Positions 41,418-49,415 of a DNA stretch of 64,000 nt are shown piece after piece. The notes beneath the pieces are model-generated. The model worked only from the letters and a program-made list of their open reading frames with translations. It did no database searches and was not told the origin of the DNA. How positions within the stretch are numbered: position 1 is the first letter of the stretch; every line of letters begins with the position of its first letter. A program made the position numbers and the translations under genes. Source of the stretch: Candidatus Faeciplasma pullistercoris (GTDB taxonomy: Bacteria; Bacillota; Clostridia; Oscillospirales; Ruminococcaceae); assembly GCA_018715525.1 (NCBI GenBank), contig DVLL01000010.1:28221-92220 (forward strand). Reading direction: 5' to 3'.

Positions 41418-42794
41418 ATGAAAAAGCAGGCTTACAATCCATACCTGCCGTCATGGGAGTACATACCGGACGGCGAGCCGTATGTGTTTGACGGCAGGGT
41501 CTATGTTTACGGTTCTCACGATATGTTCAACGGATATGTTTTCTGTATGGGCGACTATGTATGCTGGTCGGCGCCTGTGGACGATTTGTCTGACTGGAGA
41601 TACGAGGGTGTAATATATCCAAAAACATCCGACCCGTTTAACAAGGACGGCAGAATGTGTCTTTACGCTCCTGACGTCACCGTCGGTCCTGACGGAAGAT
41701 ATTACCTTTATTATGTTCTGGACAAGGTGTCTGTAGTGTCTGTCGCGGTTTGCGACAAGCCGGCGGGAAGGTATGAGTTTTTAGGATATGTCCACTATCA
41801 GGACGGTACCCGCTTGGGAGACAGACCGGGAGACGAGTTCCAGTTTGACCCCGGGGTGCTCACCGAGAACGGCAAGACCTATCTTTATACCGGCTTCTGC
41901 GGAAGGGGCGACAAGTCAAGACACGGCTCGATGTGTACAACGCTCGGACCTGACATGCTGACTATAATAGAAGATCCGGTGTTTGTAGTTCCCGGCTGCG
42001 AGTACTCAAGCGGAACAGGCTTTGAGGGTCACGCCTTCTTCGAGGCTTCCTCTATAAGAAAAATCGGGGAAACATACTACTTTATCTATTCCTCCGAGGT
42101 GATGCATGAGCTTTGCTACGCAACAAGCGATAACCCTCGCGGCGGCTTTAAGTACGGCGGAGTAATAGTAAGCAACTGCGACGCCCATATAGACAGCTAC
42201 AAGCCGGCTGACATGAGAGCGGCTCCTGCCGGAAACAACCACGGAAGCATAGTCGAAATAAACGGTCAGTGGTACATATTCTATCACCGACAGACAAACG
42301 GAACGTGGTACAGCCGTCAGGGCTGCGCCGAGAAGATAACTGTTCAGCCTGACGGAAGCATCAGGCAGGTCGAGATAACCTCCTGCGGCTTGAACGGCGG
42401 TCCGCTCAATGGAAAGGGCTACTACCCGGCGTATATCGCTTGCCATATGTTCAACGAAAACGGCGGTCACCCTAAGGTCACACAGGACGGCAAGGACGGA
42501 GACGAGATAGAGGGTCATATAGACGGCATAGTCAACGGCTCAATAATCGGCTTCAAGAGCTTTGATTTCAAGGGCGTCAGCGAGATTTCAATCTGGGCAA
42601 GAGGCTATGCAAAGGGCAGATTCGAGGTCAAGACCTCGTGGGACGGCGAGATCCTTGCTGCACTTGACATCGACTACACGAATATCTGGTGGAAGTACAC
42701 CGCGAATATAGCCATTCCCGATGGCGTCCGTTCGCTGTATTTTAAGTATATAGGCGGCGGAAATCCTCACTTCAAGGGCTTTGAGCTTAGGTGA
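41418..42794 (+). CDS. GH43 family glycoside hydrolase (arabinofuranosidase/xylosidase type)
   Basis: A 458-aa five-bladed beta-propeller enzyme without a signal peptide, so cytoplasmic. The start is ATG at 41418 after GGGAGGAATAAATCAGCT. The opening NPYLPSWEYIPDGEPYVFDGRVYVYGSHD holds the catalytic-base Asp region, LYAPDVTVGPDGRYYLYY the pKa-modulating Asp, and FFEASSIRKIGETYYFIYSS the general-acid Glu. Residues about 335-458 form a CBM6-like beta-sandwich (IDGIVNGSIIGFKSFDFKGVSEISIWARG...). The closest style is arabinoxylan arabinofuranohydrolases and beta-xylosidases. It ends the operon, suggesting that imported arabinoxylan-type side chains carrying the operon's sugar are trimmed inside the cell. 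Confidence 0.85.
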   Translation: MKKQAYNPYLPSWEYIPDGEPYVFDGRVYVYGSHDMFNGYVFCMGDYVCWSAPVDDLSDWRYEGVIYPKTSDPFNKDGRMCLYAPDVTVGPDGRYYLYYVLDKVSVVSVAVCDKPAGRYEFLGYVHYQDGTRLGDRPGDEFQFDPGVLTENGKTYLYTGFCGRGDKSRHGSMCTTLGPDMLTIIEDPVFVVPGCEYSSGTGFEGHAFFEASSIRKIGETYYFIYSSEVMHELCYATSDNPRGGFKYGGVIVSNCDAHIDSYKPADMRAAPAGNNHGSIVEINGQWYIFYHRQTNGTWYSRQGCAEKITVQPDGSIRQVEITSCGLNGGPLNGKGYYPAYIACHMFNENGGHPKVTQDGKDGDEIEGHIDGIVNGSIIGFKSFDFKGVSEISIWARGYAKGRFEVKTSWDGEILAALDIDYTNIWWKYTANIAIPDGVRSLYFKYIGGGNPHFKGFELR

Positions 42795-42825
42795 AAGGAT
42801 TAAAGAAAAAATTTGTGCCGATTTG

Positions 42826-42854
42826 TTGACAAACAGGTGAGATTGTAATAAAAT
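42826..42854 (+). promoter_or_regulatory. Promoter of the marR-ABC operon
   Basis: TTGACA (42826-42831), 17 bases, TAAAAT (42849-42854). The predicted start falls inside the following palindrome. Confidence 0.75.
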
Positions 42855-42855
42855 T

Positions 42856-42886
42856 AGTTGCGTACGCAATCGTTGCGTGCGCAACT
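42856..42886 (+). promoter_or_regulatory. 31-bp palindrome: MarR operator that also looks like a terminator
   Basis: Two palindromic units, TTGCGTACGCAA (42858-42869, perfect) and TTGCGTGCGCAA (42873-42884, one mismatched pair), are separated by TCG; the whole is a 14-bp stem with a 3-nt loop and one G-U pair, then six more T (42887-42892). It covers the predicted transcription start of marR, as expected for an autoregulatory operator, and could terminate readthrough from the GH43 gene. Confidence 0.75.
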
Positions 42887-42926
42887 TTTTTTAAAACTAA
42901 TAAAGGGAAAAGGGTAGCGGGAAGAT

Positions 42927-43361
42927 ATGCCTACAATCTTAAGACAGGTCAACATAATCAGCCGGAGCGCAAGCCTGTACCGTTCGGGAAGGCTTCATGA
43001 CAGCGAGCTCGGCGGCTGCCACCACAGCTATATACTTGCCATATGCTCTCATCCCGGTATATCCGGAGAGGAGCTTGCGGGAAGAATATGCGTCAACAAA
43101 AGCAATGTAGCAAGAAATCTATCCTATCTCGAGGAGCACGGATATGTCAGGCGAGAGCAGTCAAAGGAGGATAAGCGGGTCACTTTGTGCTATCCCACCG
43201 AGAAAATGCTCGGAGTATTGCCGCAGGTCAGAAAAATCAGCGAGGAGTGGAACAGCCTTGTGACCGAGGATCTGACTGAGGAGGAAAAGTCCCAGCTTTC
43301 TGTTCTTTTGAATAAGGTTGCCGCAAAGGCAAGAGAATATGGGGAGAAGAATAAATTATGA
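42927..43361 (+). CDS. MarR family transcriptional regulator
   Basis: A 144-aa winged-helix regulator. The HTH spans about 40-95 (HPGISGEELAGRICVNKSNVARNLSYLEEHGYVRREQSKEDKRV, with the wing at DKRV). It starts with ATG at 42927 and its last bases overlap the following ABC gene (ATGA). It likely represses the whole operon by binding the palindrome at the promoter, releasing it when a drug or metabolite binds. The arrangement marR-ABC-ABC is widely seen for clostridial multidrug exporters. Confidence 0.92.
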   Translation: MPTILRQVNIISRSASLYRSGRLHDSELGGCHHSYILAICSHPGISGEELAGRICVNKSNVARNLSYLEEHGYVRREQSKEDKRVTLCYPTEKMLGVLPQVRKISEEWNSLVTEDLTEEEKSQLSVLLNKVAAKAREYGEKNKL

Positions 43362-45082
43362 GGCTGATGATTAAGTATCTCAGACCGTTCTTCGGGATAA
43401 TGCTCGTTGGGCTTACTATAAAGGTGACAGGAACGGTAATTGAGCTCGCGCTTCCGTATATTCTCAGCTACATACTTGAGAATGTAGTGGAGCAGCAGCG
43501 GGTTGAGAAGGTGCTGCTGTGGGGCGGACTGATGGCACTTTGTGCCCTTAGTGCGTGTATATTCAACATAGTCGCGAACAGAATGGCTGCCCGTGTCGCA
43601 AGGGATTTTTCCGAGATAGTGAGAAAGAACCTTTTTGCGAGGACTATAAGGCTCTCAGCCAAGCAGACAGACGCCTTTACTATAGCTTCATTGGAGGCAA
43701 GGGTAACTACCGACACATATAATGTGCACCAGTTTGTCGGAATGATGCAGAGAATGGGCGTCAGAGCGCCTATACTTCTTGTCGGAGGAATAGCAATAAC
43801 ACTTATTATGGACAGTTATCTTGCTCTGATAATGATAGCCATGCTTCCTCTGATTTTCGTGACGGTGTTCTTTATCTCGAAGAAGGGAATCCCTCTTTAT
43901 ACCAAGGTGCAGCAGTCGGTAGACGGCATGGTAAGGGTAGTAAGAGAGGATGTAATAGGAATAAGAGTCATTAAAGCTTTGTCTAAGGGCGAGTACGAGC
44001 ATGTCAGGTATGACAAGGTCAATACCGCCCTGATAAAGGACGAAACCAGAGCCTCCGTTACAATGGGACTTGCTAACCCGATAATGACGATGCTGATGAA
44101 TTTCGGAATAGTAGGAGTCGTGGCGCTTGCAGCGTCGAGGGTGCAGGACGGAAGGTCTGACCCGGAGACGGTAATTGCGTTCATGCAGTATTTTACTCTC
44201 ATATCCACTGCGATGATGTCGGTTACGAGAATATTCGTGATGTACACTAAAAGCGCGGCTTCGGCGCGTCGAATCGCCGAGGTAATAGACTCCAAGGAGG
44301 ATTTCGAGGTAGAAAGCGAGGAAAAGTACCCCCAAATCAAAACCGACGCGCACATTGTATTCAAAAACGTGTCTTTCTCGTATAACGGAGTTAAGAACAA
44401 CATATCCGATATCAACCTTGAGATCGCGAAGGGCGGCTCGCTCGGCATAATAGGAGCTACCGGAAGCGGCAAGTCAACGCTTATCAAGCTTCTGATGAGG
44501 TTCTACGATGTAGGCGAGGGCGGGATATATATAGACGGCAGGGATATAAGAACAATTCCCAAGGAGGAGCTTTACTCGATGTTCGGCTCCGCTATGCAAA
44601 ACGACTTTTTGTACGCTGACAGCATAGAGGAAAACATCCGCTTCGGAAGAGATATATCTCACGAGGAGATAGTCAAGGCTGCTAAGACCGCCCAGGCAGA
44701 CCTGTTCATAAGCGAGATCGCGCAGGGATATGACTATCAGCTTGCGGTAAAGGGAAGCAACCTTTCAGGCGGGCAGAAGCAAAGGCTGCTAATATCGAGG
44801 GCTGTAGCGGGCAAGCCGAAGATACTCATACTTGACGACAGCTCTTCTGCACTCGACTATAAGACCGATGCGAACCTGAGGCGTGCATTGTCGCAGGACA
44901 TGAAGGGCGTCACGCTTATAACGGTTGCCCAGAGGGTAAGCTCGGTCAAAAATTGCGACCGCATTCTCGTCCTTAGCGACGGAGTTCCGAGCGGCTATGG
45001 CACTCACGAGGAGCTTATGCGTACTTGCGAGGAATACCGCGAAATAAGCGAGTCACAGATGGGAGGGGATTTCGTTGAGTAA
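43358..45082 (+). CDS. ABC exporter half-transporter, subunit with degenerate NBD
   Basis: A 574-aa TMD-NBD half-transporter. Six membrane helices (about 15-310), then the nucleotide-binding domain with Walker A GATGSGKST (about 366), signature LSGGQ (about 469) and Walker B ILILDDSSSALD (about 488). The catalytic Glu after Walker B is Asp, and the switch His is Gln (TVAQRVSS, about 523). These are the marks of the degenerate-site partner in heterodimeric exporters such as BmrCD, TM287/288 and LmrCD. It overlaps marR by 4 bases and the next ABC gene by 8. Substrate unknown, probably drugs or hydrophobic peptides. Confidence 0.93.
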   Translation: MRLMIKYLRPFFGIMLVGLTIKVTGTVIELALPYILSYILENVVEQQRVEKVLLWGGLMALCALSACIFNIVANRMAARVARDFSEIVRKNLFARTIRLSAKQTDAFTIASLEARVTTDTYNVHQFVGMMQRMGVRAPILLVGGIAITLIMDSYLALIMIAMLPLIFVTVFFISKKGIPLYTKVQQSVDGMVRVVREDVIGIRVIKALSKGEYEHVRYDKVNTALIKDETRASVTMGLANPIMTMLMNFGIVGVVALAASRVQDGRSDPETVIAFMQYFTLISTAMMSVTRIFVMYTKSAASARRIAEVIDSKEDFEVESEEKYPQIKTDAHIVFKNVSFSYNGVKNNISDINLEIAKGGSLGIIGATGSGKSTLIKLLMRFYDVGEGGIYIDGRDIRTIPKEELYSMFGSAMQNDFLYADSIEENIRFGRDISHEEIVKAAKTAQADLFISEIAQGYDYQLAVKGSNLSGGQKQRLLISRAVAGKPKILILDDSSSALDYKTDANLRRALSQDMKGVTLITVAQRVSSVKNCDRILVLSDGVPSGYGTHEELMRTCEEYREISESQMGGDFVE

Positions 45083-46919
45083 CAAGCTTGTAAATGATAT
45101 AAAGGGTCGCTCAGGCGGAGCGGGCGACCAGCGAAACGAAAAGCTGGATAAGAAGAGAACAAAAAGCGTAATCCTGCGCCTCTCAAAATACATACTCAAG
45201 CACAAGTTTCTGTTCCTTGTAGCGATAGCTACAACACTTATATCCAACCAGCTTGCGCTTATGGGACCTATGTATTCCGGCTACGCTATAGACGCCATGA
45301 CCATAGGCGACAGCGTGGACTTTGCGGCTGTGACGGAGAATATAGTAAAGATGCTTGTCTGCTATATCGCGTCAGGCATACTTTCCTATCTTTTGGCGGT
45401 GCTGATGGTATTTATCAGCCAGAAGATAGTTTACGCCATGCGCAAGGAGCTTTTTGAGAAGCTTACCACCCTCCCCGTAGGCTATTTTGACACCCACCCG
45501 GCAGGCGATATCATCAGCAGAATTTCTTATGATATAGATACCGTCAACGCGTCTTTATCAAACGACCTTGTTCAGATAATGACGAGCGTATACACGGTTA
45601 TTGGCTCGCTGATATTCATGTGGCGGATATCCAAGCCGCTGATAGTTGTAATAGCGGTGACAGTTCCTGTTTCCATAATCTTTACAAGATACCGCTCGAA
45701 AAAGGTCAGACCTCTTTTCCACACCCGTTCCGCTAAGCTCGGAGAGCTGAACGGCTATGCGGAGGAAATGCTGTCCGGTGGTCGCACCATATGCGCGTAC
45801 GGAAGAGAAAAAGAGATATCCGGCAGGTTTGATAAGAGAAATAACGATACCATGAACGCCTACTATAACGCCGAATACTACGGCGCTACATTAGGGCCGT
45901 CGGTCAACTTTATAAATAACATGTCGCTCTCGCTTGTTATGATTTTAGGCGGAATACTTTATATGTACTCTGTCGGCGGGACATTTGCCGAGACCTCGGC
46001 GTTCTTTATAACTCTGGGCGGAATATCACAGTTTGTCCAGTATTCAAGAAAGTTCGCGGGACCCATCAACGAGTTTGCGAACATAATGAACGAGTTCCAG
46101 TCGGCGTTCTCGGCGGCTGAGAGAGTATTCAGGATAATAGACGAGAATCCCGAGTCTGCCGACGCCAAAGACGCAATCGAGCTTAAAAACGTCGAGGGAA
46201 ATGTGGAGCTAAGACATGTAGACTTCAGCTATGTTCCCGGCACTCCGATTCTCAAGGACATCAATATCAAGGCACAGGCGGGAAAAACCATCGCTATAGT
46301 GGGTCCCACCGGAGCCGGTAAGACGACTATAATAAACCTTTTGATGCGGTTTTATGACGCCTCTGCCGGAGAAATACTGGTAGACGGAAAGAATATCGAG
46401 GATGTCAAGAGGTCGTCTTTGCGCAAGGCGTATACTATGGTTTTGCAGGACACATGGCTTTTCGGAGGAACGATATTTGACAACATTGCTTACGGCAAGG
46501 AAAACGCGACGATTGACGACGTAAGAGAAGCCGCCCGTGCTGCAAGGCTTGAGACTTATATCGAGCAGCTACCGAACGGCTACTACACCATGCTTTCGGA
46601 TAACGGAGTAAATATCTCCAAGGGTCAGAAGCAGCTGATTACCATAGCCAGAGCTATGCTTATGGACTCCCACATGCTGATTCTTGACGAGGCGACCTCA
46701 AATGTAGACTCGAGAACAGAGATCAAGATCCAGCAGGCTATGGCAAAGCTGATGAAGGGCAAGACCTCATTTGTCATCGCGCACCGCCTGTCCACTATCC
46801 AAAACGCCGACCTTATACTTGTGATCCAGGACGGCAGGATATCAGAGCAGGGAAATCACGAGGAGCTGATGAAAAAGGGCGGCTTCTACTCTACCCTCTA
46901 CAACTCTCAGTTTGTTTGA
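45075..46919 (+). CDS. ABC exporter half-transporter, subunit with catalytic NBD
   Basis: A 614-aa TMD-NBD half-transporter with a 35-residue basic N-terminal extension (DIKGRSGGAGDQRNEKLDKKRTKS) before the first helix. NBD: Walker A GPTGAGKTT (about 410), Walker B MLILDEATSNVD with the catalytic Glu, and an intact switch His in IAHRLST (about 568). Its signature loop is altered, NISKGQKQ instead of LSGGQ, so the ATP site it shares with the partner's Walker A and B is non-hydrolytic. The pattern is exactly complementary to the upstream subunit, which shows that the two form an obligate heterodimer. The start overlaps the previous gene by 8 bases. Confidence 0.93.
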   Translation: MSNKLVNDIKGRSGGAGDQRNEKLDKKRTKSVILRLSKYILKHKFLFLVAIATTLISNQLALMGPMYSGYAIDAMTIGDSVDFAAVTENIVKMLVCYIASGILSYLLAVLMVFISQKIVYAMRKELFEKLTTLPVGYFDTHPAGDIISRISYDIDTVNASLSNDLVQIMTSVYTVIGSLIFMWRISKPLIVVIAVTVPVSIIFTRYRSKKVRPLFHTRSAKLGELNGYAEEMLSGGRTICAYGREKEISGRFDKRNNDTMNAYYNAEYYGATLGPSVNFINNMSLSLVMILGGILYMYSVGGTFAETSAFFITLGGISQFVQYSRKFAGPINEFANIMNEFQSAFSAAERVFRIIDENPESADAKDAIELKNVEGNVELRHVDFSYVPGTPILKDINIKAQAGKTIAIVGPTGAGKTTIINLLMRFYDASAGEILVDGKNIEDVKRSSLRKAYTMVLQDTWLFGGTIFDNIAYGKENATIDDVREAARAARLETYIEQLPNGYYTMLSDNGVNISKGQKQLITIARAMLMDSHMLILDEATSNVDSRTEIKIQQAMAKLMKGKTSFVIAHRLSTIQNADLILVIQDGRISEQGNHEELMKKGGFYSTLYNSQFV

Positions 46920-46948
46920 TTGTATACTTGTCAGGAGAGCAGGCGATT

Positions 46949-47647
46949 ATGATAAAGGTTATAGTATTTGACATAGGCAGGACGCTGATGGAGTATGTAG
47001 GCATGCCCAATAGCTGGCTTGAGTACTATCCCGCGGCGTTTGAGAGCGTAAAAAATGCGCTTAAACTTGAGATAAGCGAGGAGGATATAGCTAAGTCCAT
47101 CGAAATTTTTCGCTCATACAGCCCGAGGATAAAGTATCGCGAGGTGGATTACAGTCCTGAGCATATATTCGGGGACGTCACCTCTCACTGGAAATGTTAT
47201 TTTAAGCTTGACGACGTGATAAACGCCTTTTTCGGTTCGATGAATCTAAGAGCATATATCTACCCCGACACCATTCCCACGCTGAAGAAGCTTCGGGAGA
47301 CCGGGTATAAGATAGCGACGCTGACAGATGTGGCAACAGGTATGCCGGACGAGATGCACAAAAGCTACTTTGCAGAGCTTTTAGGTTATTTTGATAAGTA
47401 TGTTTCCTCCGTCTCCTGCGGCTACAAAAAGCCAAATCCCAAGGGACTTTGTGAAATAGCCGCCGAGTTTGGGGTCACCCACGACGAGATGATAATGGTA
47501 GGCGATGAGCAAAAGGATATAACGGTCGCGAAAAGATTTGGCTGCCGCTCGGTGCTTATAGACCGTGACGGCTCTCACCCGGAATACGGCCAGGACGAAT
47601 ACATAATAGGACTTGATGAGCTGCCCGAGCTGGCGGCAAAAATGTAA
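46949..47647 (+). CDS. HAD superfamily hydrolase
   Basis: A 232-aa haloacid-dehalogenase-like hydrolase. The ATG at 46949, nine bases after AGGAGAG, is preferred to the TTG that overlaps the ABC stop. Motif I is VIVFDIGRTL (nucleophile Asp, with Gly at the +2 position usually held by the acid/base Asp); motif II is the Thr in ATLTDVATG; motif III/IV are KKPNPKG and MVGDEQKDITVAK. A helical cap lies between motifs I and II. Likely a small-molecule phosphatase; the +2 Gly is also seen in some active HADs. Fourth gene of the marR-ABC operon, reason for the link unknown. Confidence 0.85.
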   Translation: MIKVIVFDIGRTLMEYVGMPNSWLEYYPAAFESVKNALKLEISEEDIAKSIEIFRSYSPRIKYREVDYSPEHIFGDVTSHWKCYFKLDDVINAFFGSMNLRAYIYPDTIPTLKKLRETGYKIATLTDVATGMPDEMHKSYFAELLGYFDKYVSSVSCGYKKPNPKGLCEIAAEFGVTHDEMIMVGDEQKDITVAKRFGCRSVLIDRDGSHPEYGQDEYIIGLDELPELAAKM

Positions 47648-47700
47648 AACAGCGCTCTCTGCGGCATGGATATTATTCCTGCCGTGGGGAGCGCTGTTAT
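47648..47700 (+). terminator. Hairpin ending the marR-ABC-HAD operon
   Basis: AACAGCGCTC (47648-47657) pairs with GAGCGCTGTT (47689-47698), with an inner GCGGCA / TGCCGT stem. Very stable, but the following bases (ATGCC) are not a U-tract, so termination efficiency is uncertain. Confidence 0.45.
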
Positions 47701-47805
47701 GCCTGATGTCATTTATTTGTCGCTGTGAAAATATACTTATCTGCCGAGTGGCTCTTTATTTTTCACCGCTGCGATTTATCTATGGCTTCAAGCTGTCTGC
47801 CGCAG

Positions 47806-48420
47806 TTATTTGCTTTTAATCACCTGTGTCACTGCTTCATGTACATCTGACGCCACATCCTGCGCGCTTCTTGCGGCATTGATGAGCCTGATGTTGTGAT
47901 CTGGCAGGAGCGAGAATACATCCATATACTTGGCGCGTATTTTTTTAATCGCCTCCGGGGCTTCGTATATTTCCCTTGACGCCCTGCCAGCCTCGATCCT
48001 ATGGTCGCAGACCTCGGGCGGCACGTCAAGGAATAAGCACATATCCGGCTTGATAATATCCGGGCAGTTCAGGTTGGAGTCCATCACCCACCTAAGGTCT
48101 GTGTCCATTCCCTGATATGCGAAGGAGGAATAATAGTACCTGTCGCAGATGACAGTTCTGCCGCTGCCCAGCATTTTTTTAATCACGGCACAGTGTGATA
48201 TCCTGTCCGCAAGGAAAAGCGCCGCAAGCTCTGACGGGCTTCTTTTCGTAAGTCCGCCGAGAGCGTCTCTTATAAGCCCTCCGGTGGAAAACTGAGTTGG
48301 CTCGCAGGTTGTGAAAAGCGTTACGCCCTCAGACTCAAGTCTGCTTGTGAGCATGCTTATCTGAGTGCCCTTTCCCGAACCGTCGAGACCTTCAAATACT
48401 ATAAAGCCGGCTTTTGACAT
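47806..48420 (-). CDS. tmk: Thymidylate kinase
   Basis: Phosphorylates dTMP to dTDP for DNA synthesis. 204 aa: P-loop FEGLDGSGKGTQ, the dTMP-binding DRYYYSSFAYQG segment, and a lid around HRIEAGRASREIYE. The P-loop context DGSGKGTQ and the lid without extra Arg are typical of the Gram-positive class. It is preceded by ATGAAAAGGATGCGATAAA. Stands alone here; the usual clostridial neighbours (holB, ricT) are absent. An IS3 fossil lies about 200 bases upstream. Confidence 0.93.
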   Translation of the reverse strand: MSKAGFIVFEGLDGSGKGTQISMLTSRLESEGVTLFTTCEPTQFSTGGLIRDALGGLTKRSPSELAALFLADRISHCAVIKKMLGSGRTVICDRYYYSSFAYQGMDTDLRWVMDSNLNCPDIIKPDMCLFLDVPPEVCDHRIEAGRASREIYEAPEAIKKIRAKYMDVFSLLPDHNIRLINAARSAQDVASDVHEAVTQVIKSK

Positions 48421-49348
48421 TTTATCGCATCCTTTTCATGATTGGTGTGAAATTTATCTTTATGAATACTAATCCTGATGTCAATACATAAATATAGCTC
48501 CGAATAAACCTCCGCCACAGCTTATGTATTTTATAACATTAAATTCTATTTCGCTAAGCTCATGCTTTGGCGAGCTGACGCAGGTGGTGGATGTGGTTTC
48601 GGTGTCCATGGTTATACGAGAATATGGCGGAGGCTTGATGTTTCATTCTCGATTTTAAGACGCTGGATGTCCTTTCGAAAAGCTTTATGCTTCCTAAGGA
48701 AAAAGGTTTCGTCCCAAGATGCTTCGATGGGAGAGAGCTGCTTTACCCGTCCGCTTAAGGCACTTCAACCGGTGACATATTCACATTCAGGGTGTGGAAA
48801 GGAGATTCACGGGAAGTTGTACAACGATCTGCTGTTTGAACTCCGGAGCGTGAGATTTTTAGCTTTTGGTCATGCTGAACTTTTTTGTACTTTAGCTTGA
48901 CAGTATAGGTTGTTCAACTTTTTCTGTCCACACTTACTGTAATCACACCGCTCTGATGTCCTCGCCTAAAAGGATTTTACTTGCAGCTCTGTGATTTGCA
49001 GTGTCATCATCTACTGACAAAATCCCAAAACGTGTTTGTTCATTCCGTGCAAAACAAGTATGTCATGTCTTTCTGCATATACTTTTTCATGTGCAAAAGC
49101 GAAAAAGTAAGCGTTATCGCCTACCGGTGCATAACATCAATTTAATGCATATTGTATCATATGTGTTTCTTGTTTTCAAGATAAGTAATTTTATATTTGA
49201 TTGTATATAGATGTAAAGTGCATCTAAAGCCTTTAAACATTGTGATGTATATAATATTTATGCATCGCATAACTAAGCATCACAGGAAAGGAAAAGGTCA
49301 TTAATAAACTTGCTCAAATTTATTTTGTGAATTTGTTAACTATTTACC
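48421..49348. other. Gene-free kilobase between tmk and the TetR operon
   Basis: No intact gene. It holds the IS3 orfA remnant (about 48620-48873) and an AT-rich stretch (about 49130-49350) without recognisable features. The open frame on the plus strand at 48562-48900 is antisense to the transposase remnant and is not considered real. Confidence 0.6.
48620..48873 (-). pseudogene. Decayed IS3-family transposase OrfA
   Basis: Read on the minus strand from an ATG at 48873, one frame gives MTKS-stop-KSHAPEFKQQIV, matching the OrfA opening of IS3/IS150-type elements (MxKxYxPEFKxQIV). After a frameshift a second frame gives EYVTG, a stop, and VKQLSPIEASWDETFFLRKHKAFRKDIQRLKIENE, matching the OrfA leucine-zipper region (WVKQYSPI..., then LEEENEIL). 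At least two stops and one frameshift show that it is dead. No orfB or terminal repeats were found. Confidence 0.7.
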
Positions 49349-49377
49349 TTGACATGTCTTTTAGGGTTGTTTATACT
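49349..49377 (+). promoter_or_regulatory. Promoter of the TetR operon
   Basis: TTGACA (49349-49354), 17 bases, TATACT (49372-49377): close to consensus, with the operator directly after the -10. Confidence 0.85.
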
Positions 49378-49381
49378 TTAA

Positions 49382-49395
49382 ATGAACAGGTTCAT
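49382..49395 (+). promoter_or_regulatory. Candidate TetR operator
   Basis: ATGAAC-AG-GTTCAT, a perfect 6-bp inverted repeat located at the predicted transcription start, 21 bases before the tetR ATG. Size and place fit autorepression by the TetR protein. Confidence 0.6.
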
Positions 49396-49415
49396 AAAAA
49401 TGGGAAGTGGATATA

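Noticed and set aside
31340..42794. L-fucose utilisation locus
   Set aside because: FucU, lactonase, UxaA and GH95 first suggested fucose, but an LgoD-like 5-dehydrogenase and UxaB have no place in L-fuconate breakdown, and no KDF aldolase or lactaldehyde reductase is present. Not fully excluded.
42856..42886. Simple terminator for the GH43 operon only
   Set aside because: The promoter directly upstream and the palindromic subunit structure make an operator the primary reading; a terminator role is kept as a second function.
48562..48900. 112-codon plus-strand frame after tmk
   Set aside because: It is antisense to the IS3 orfA remnant, which explains the open frame better.
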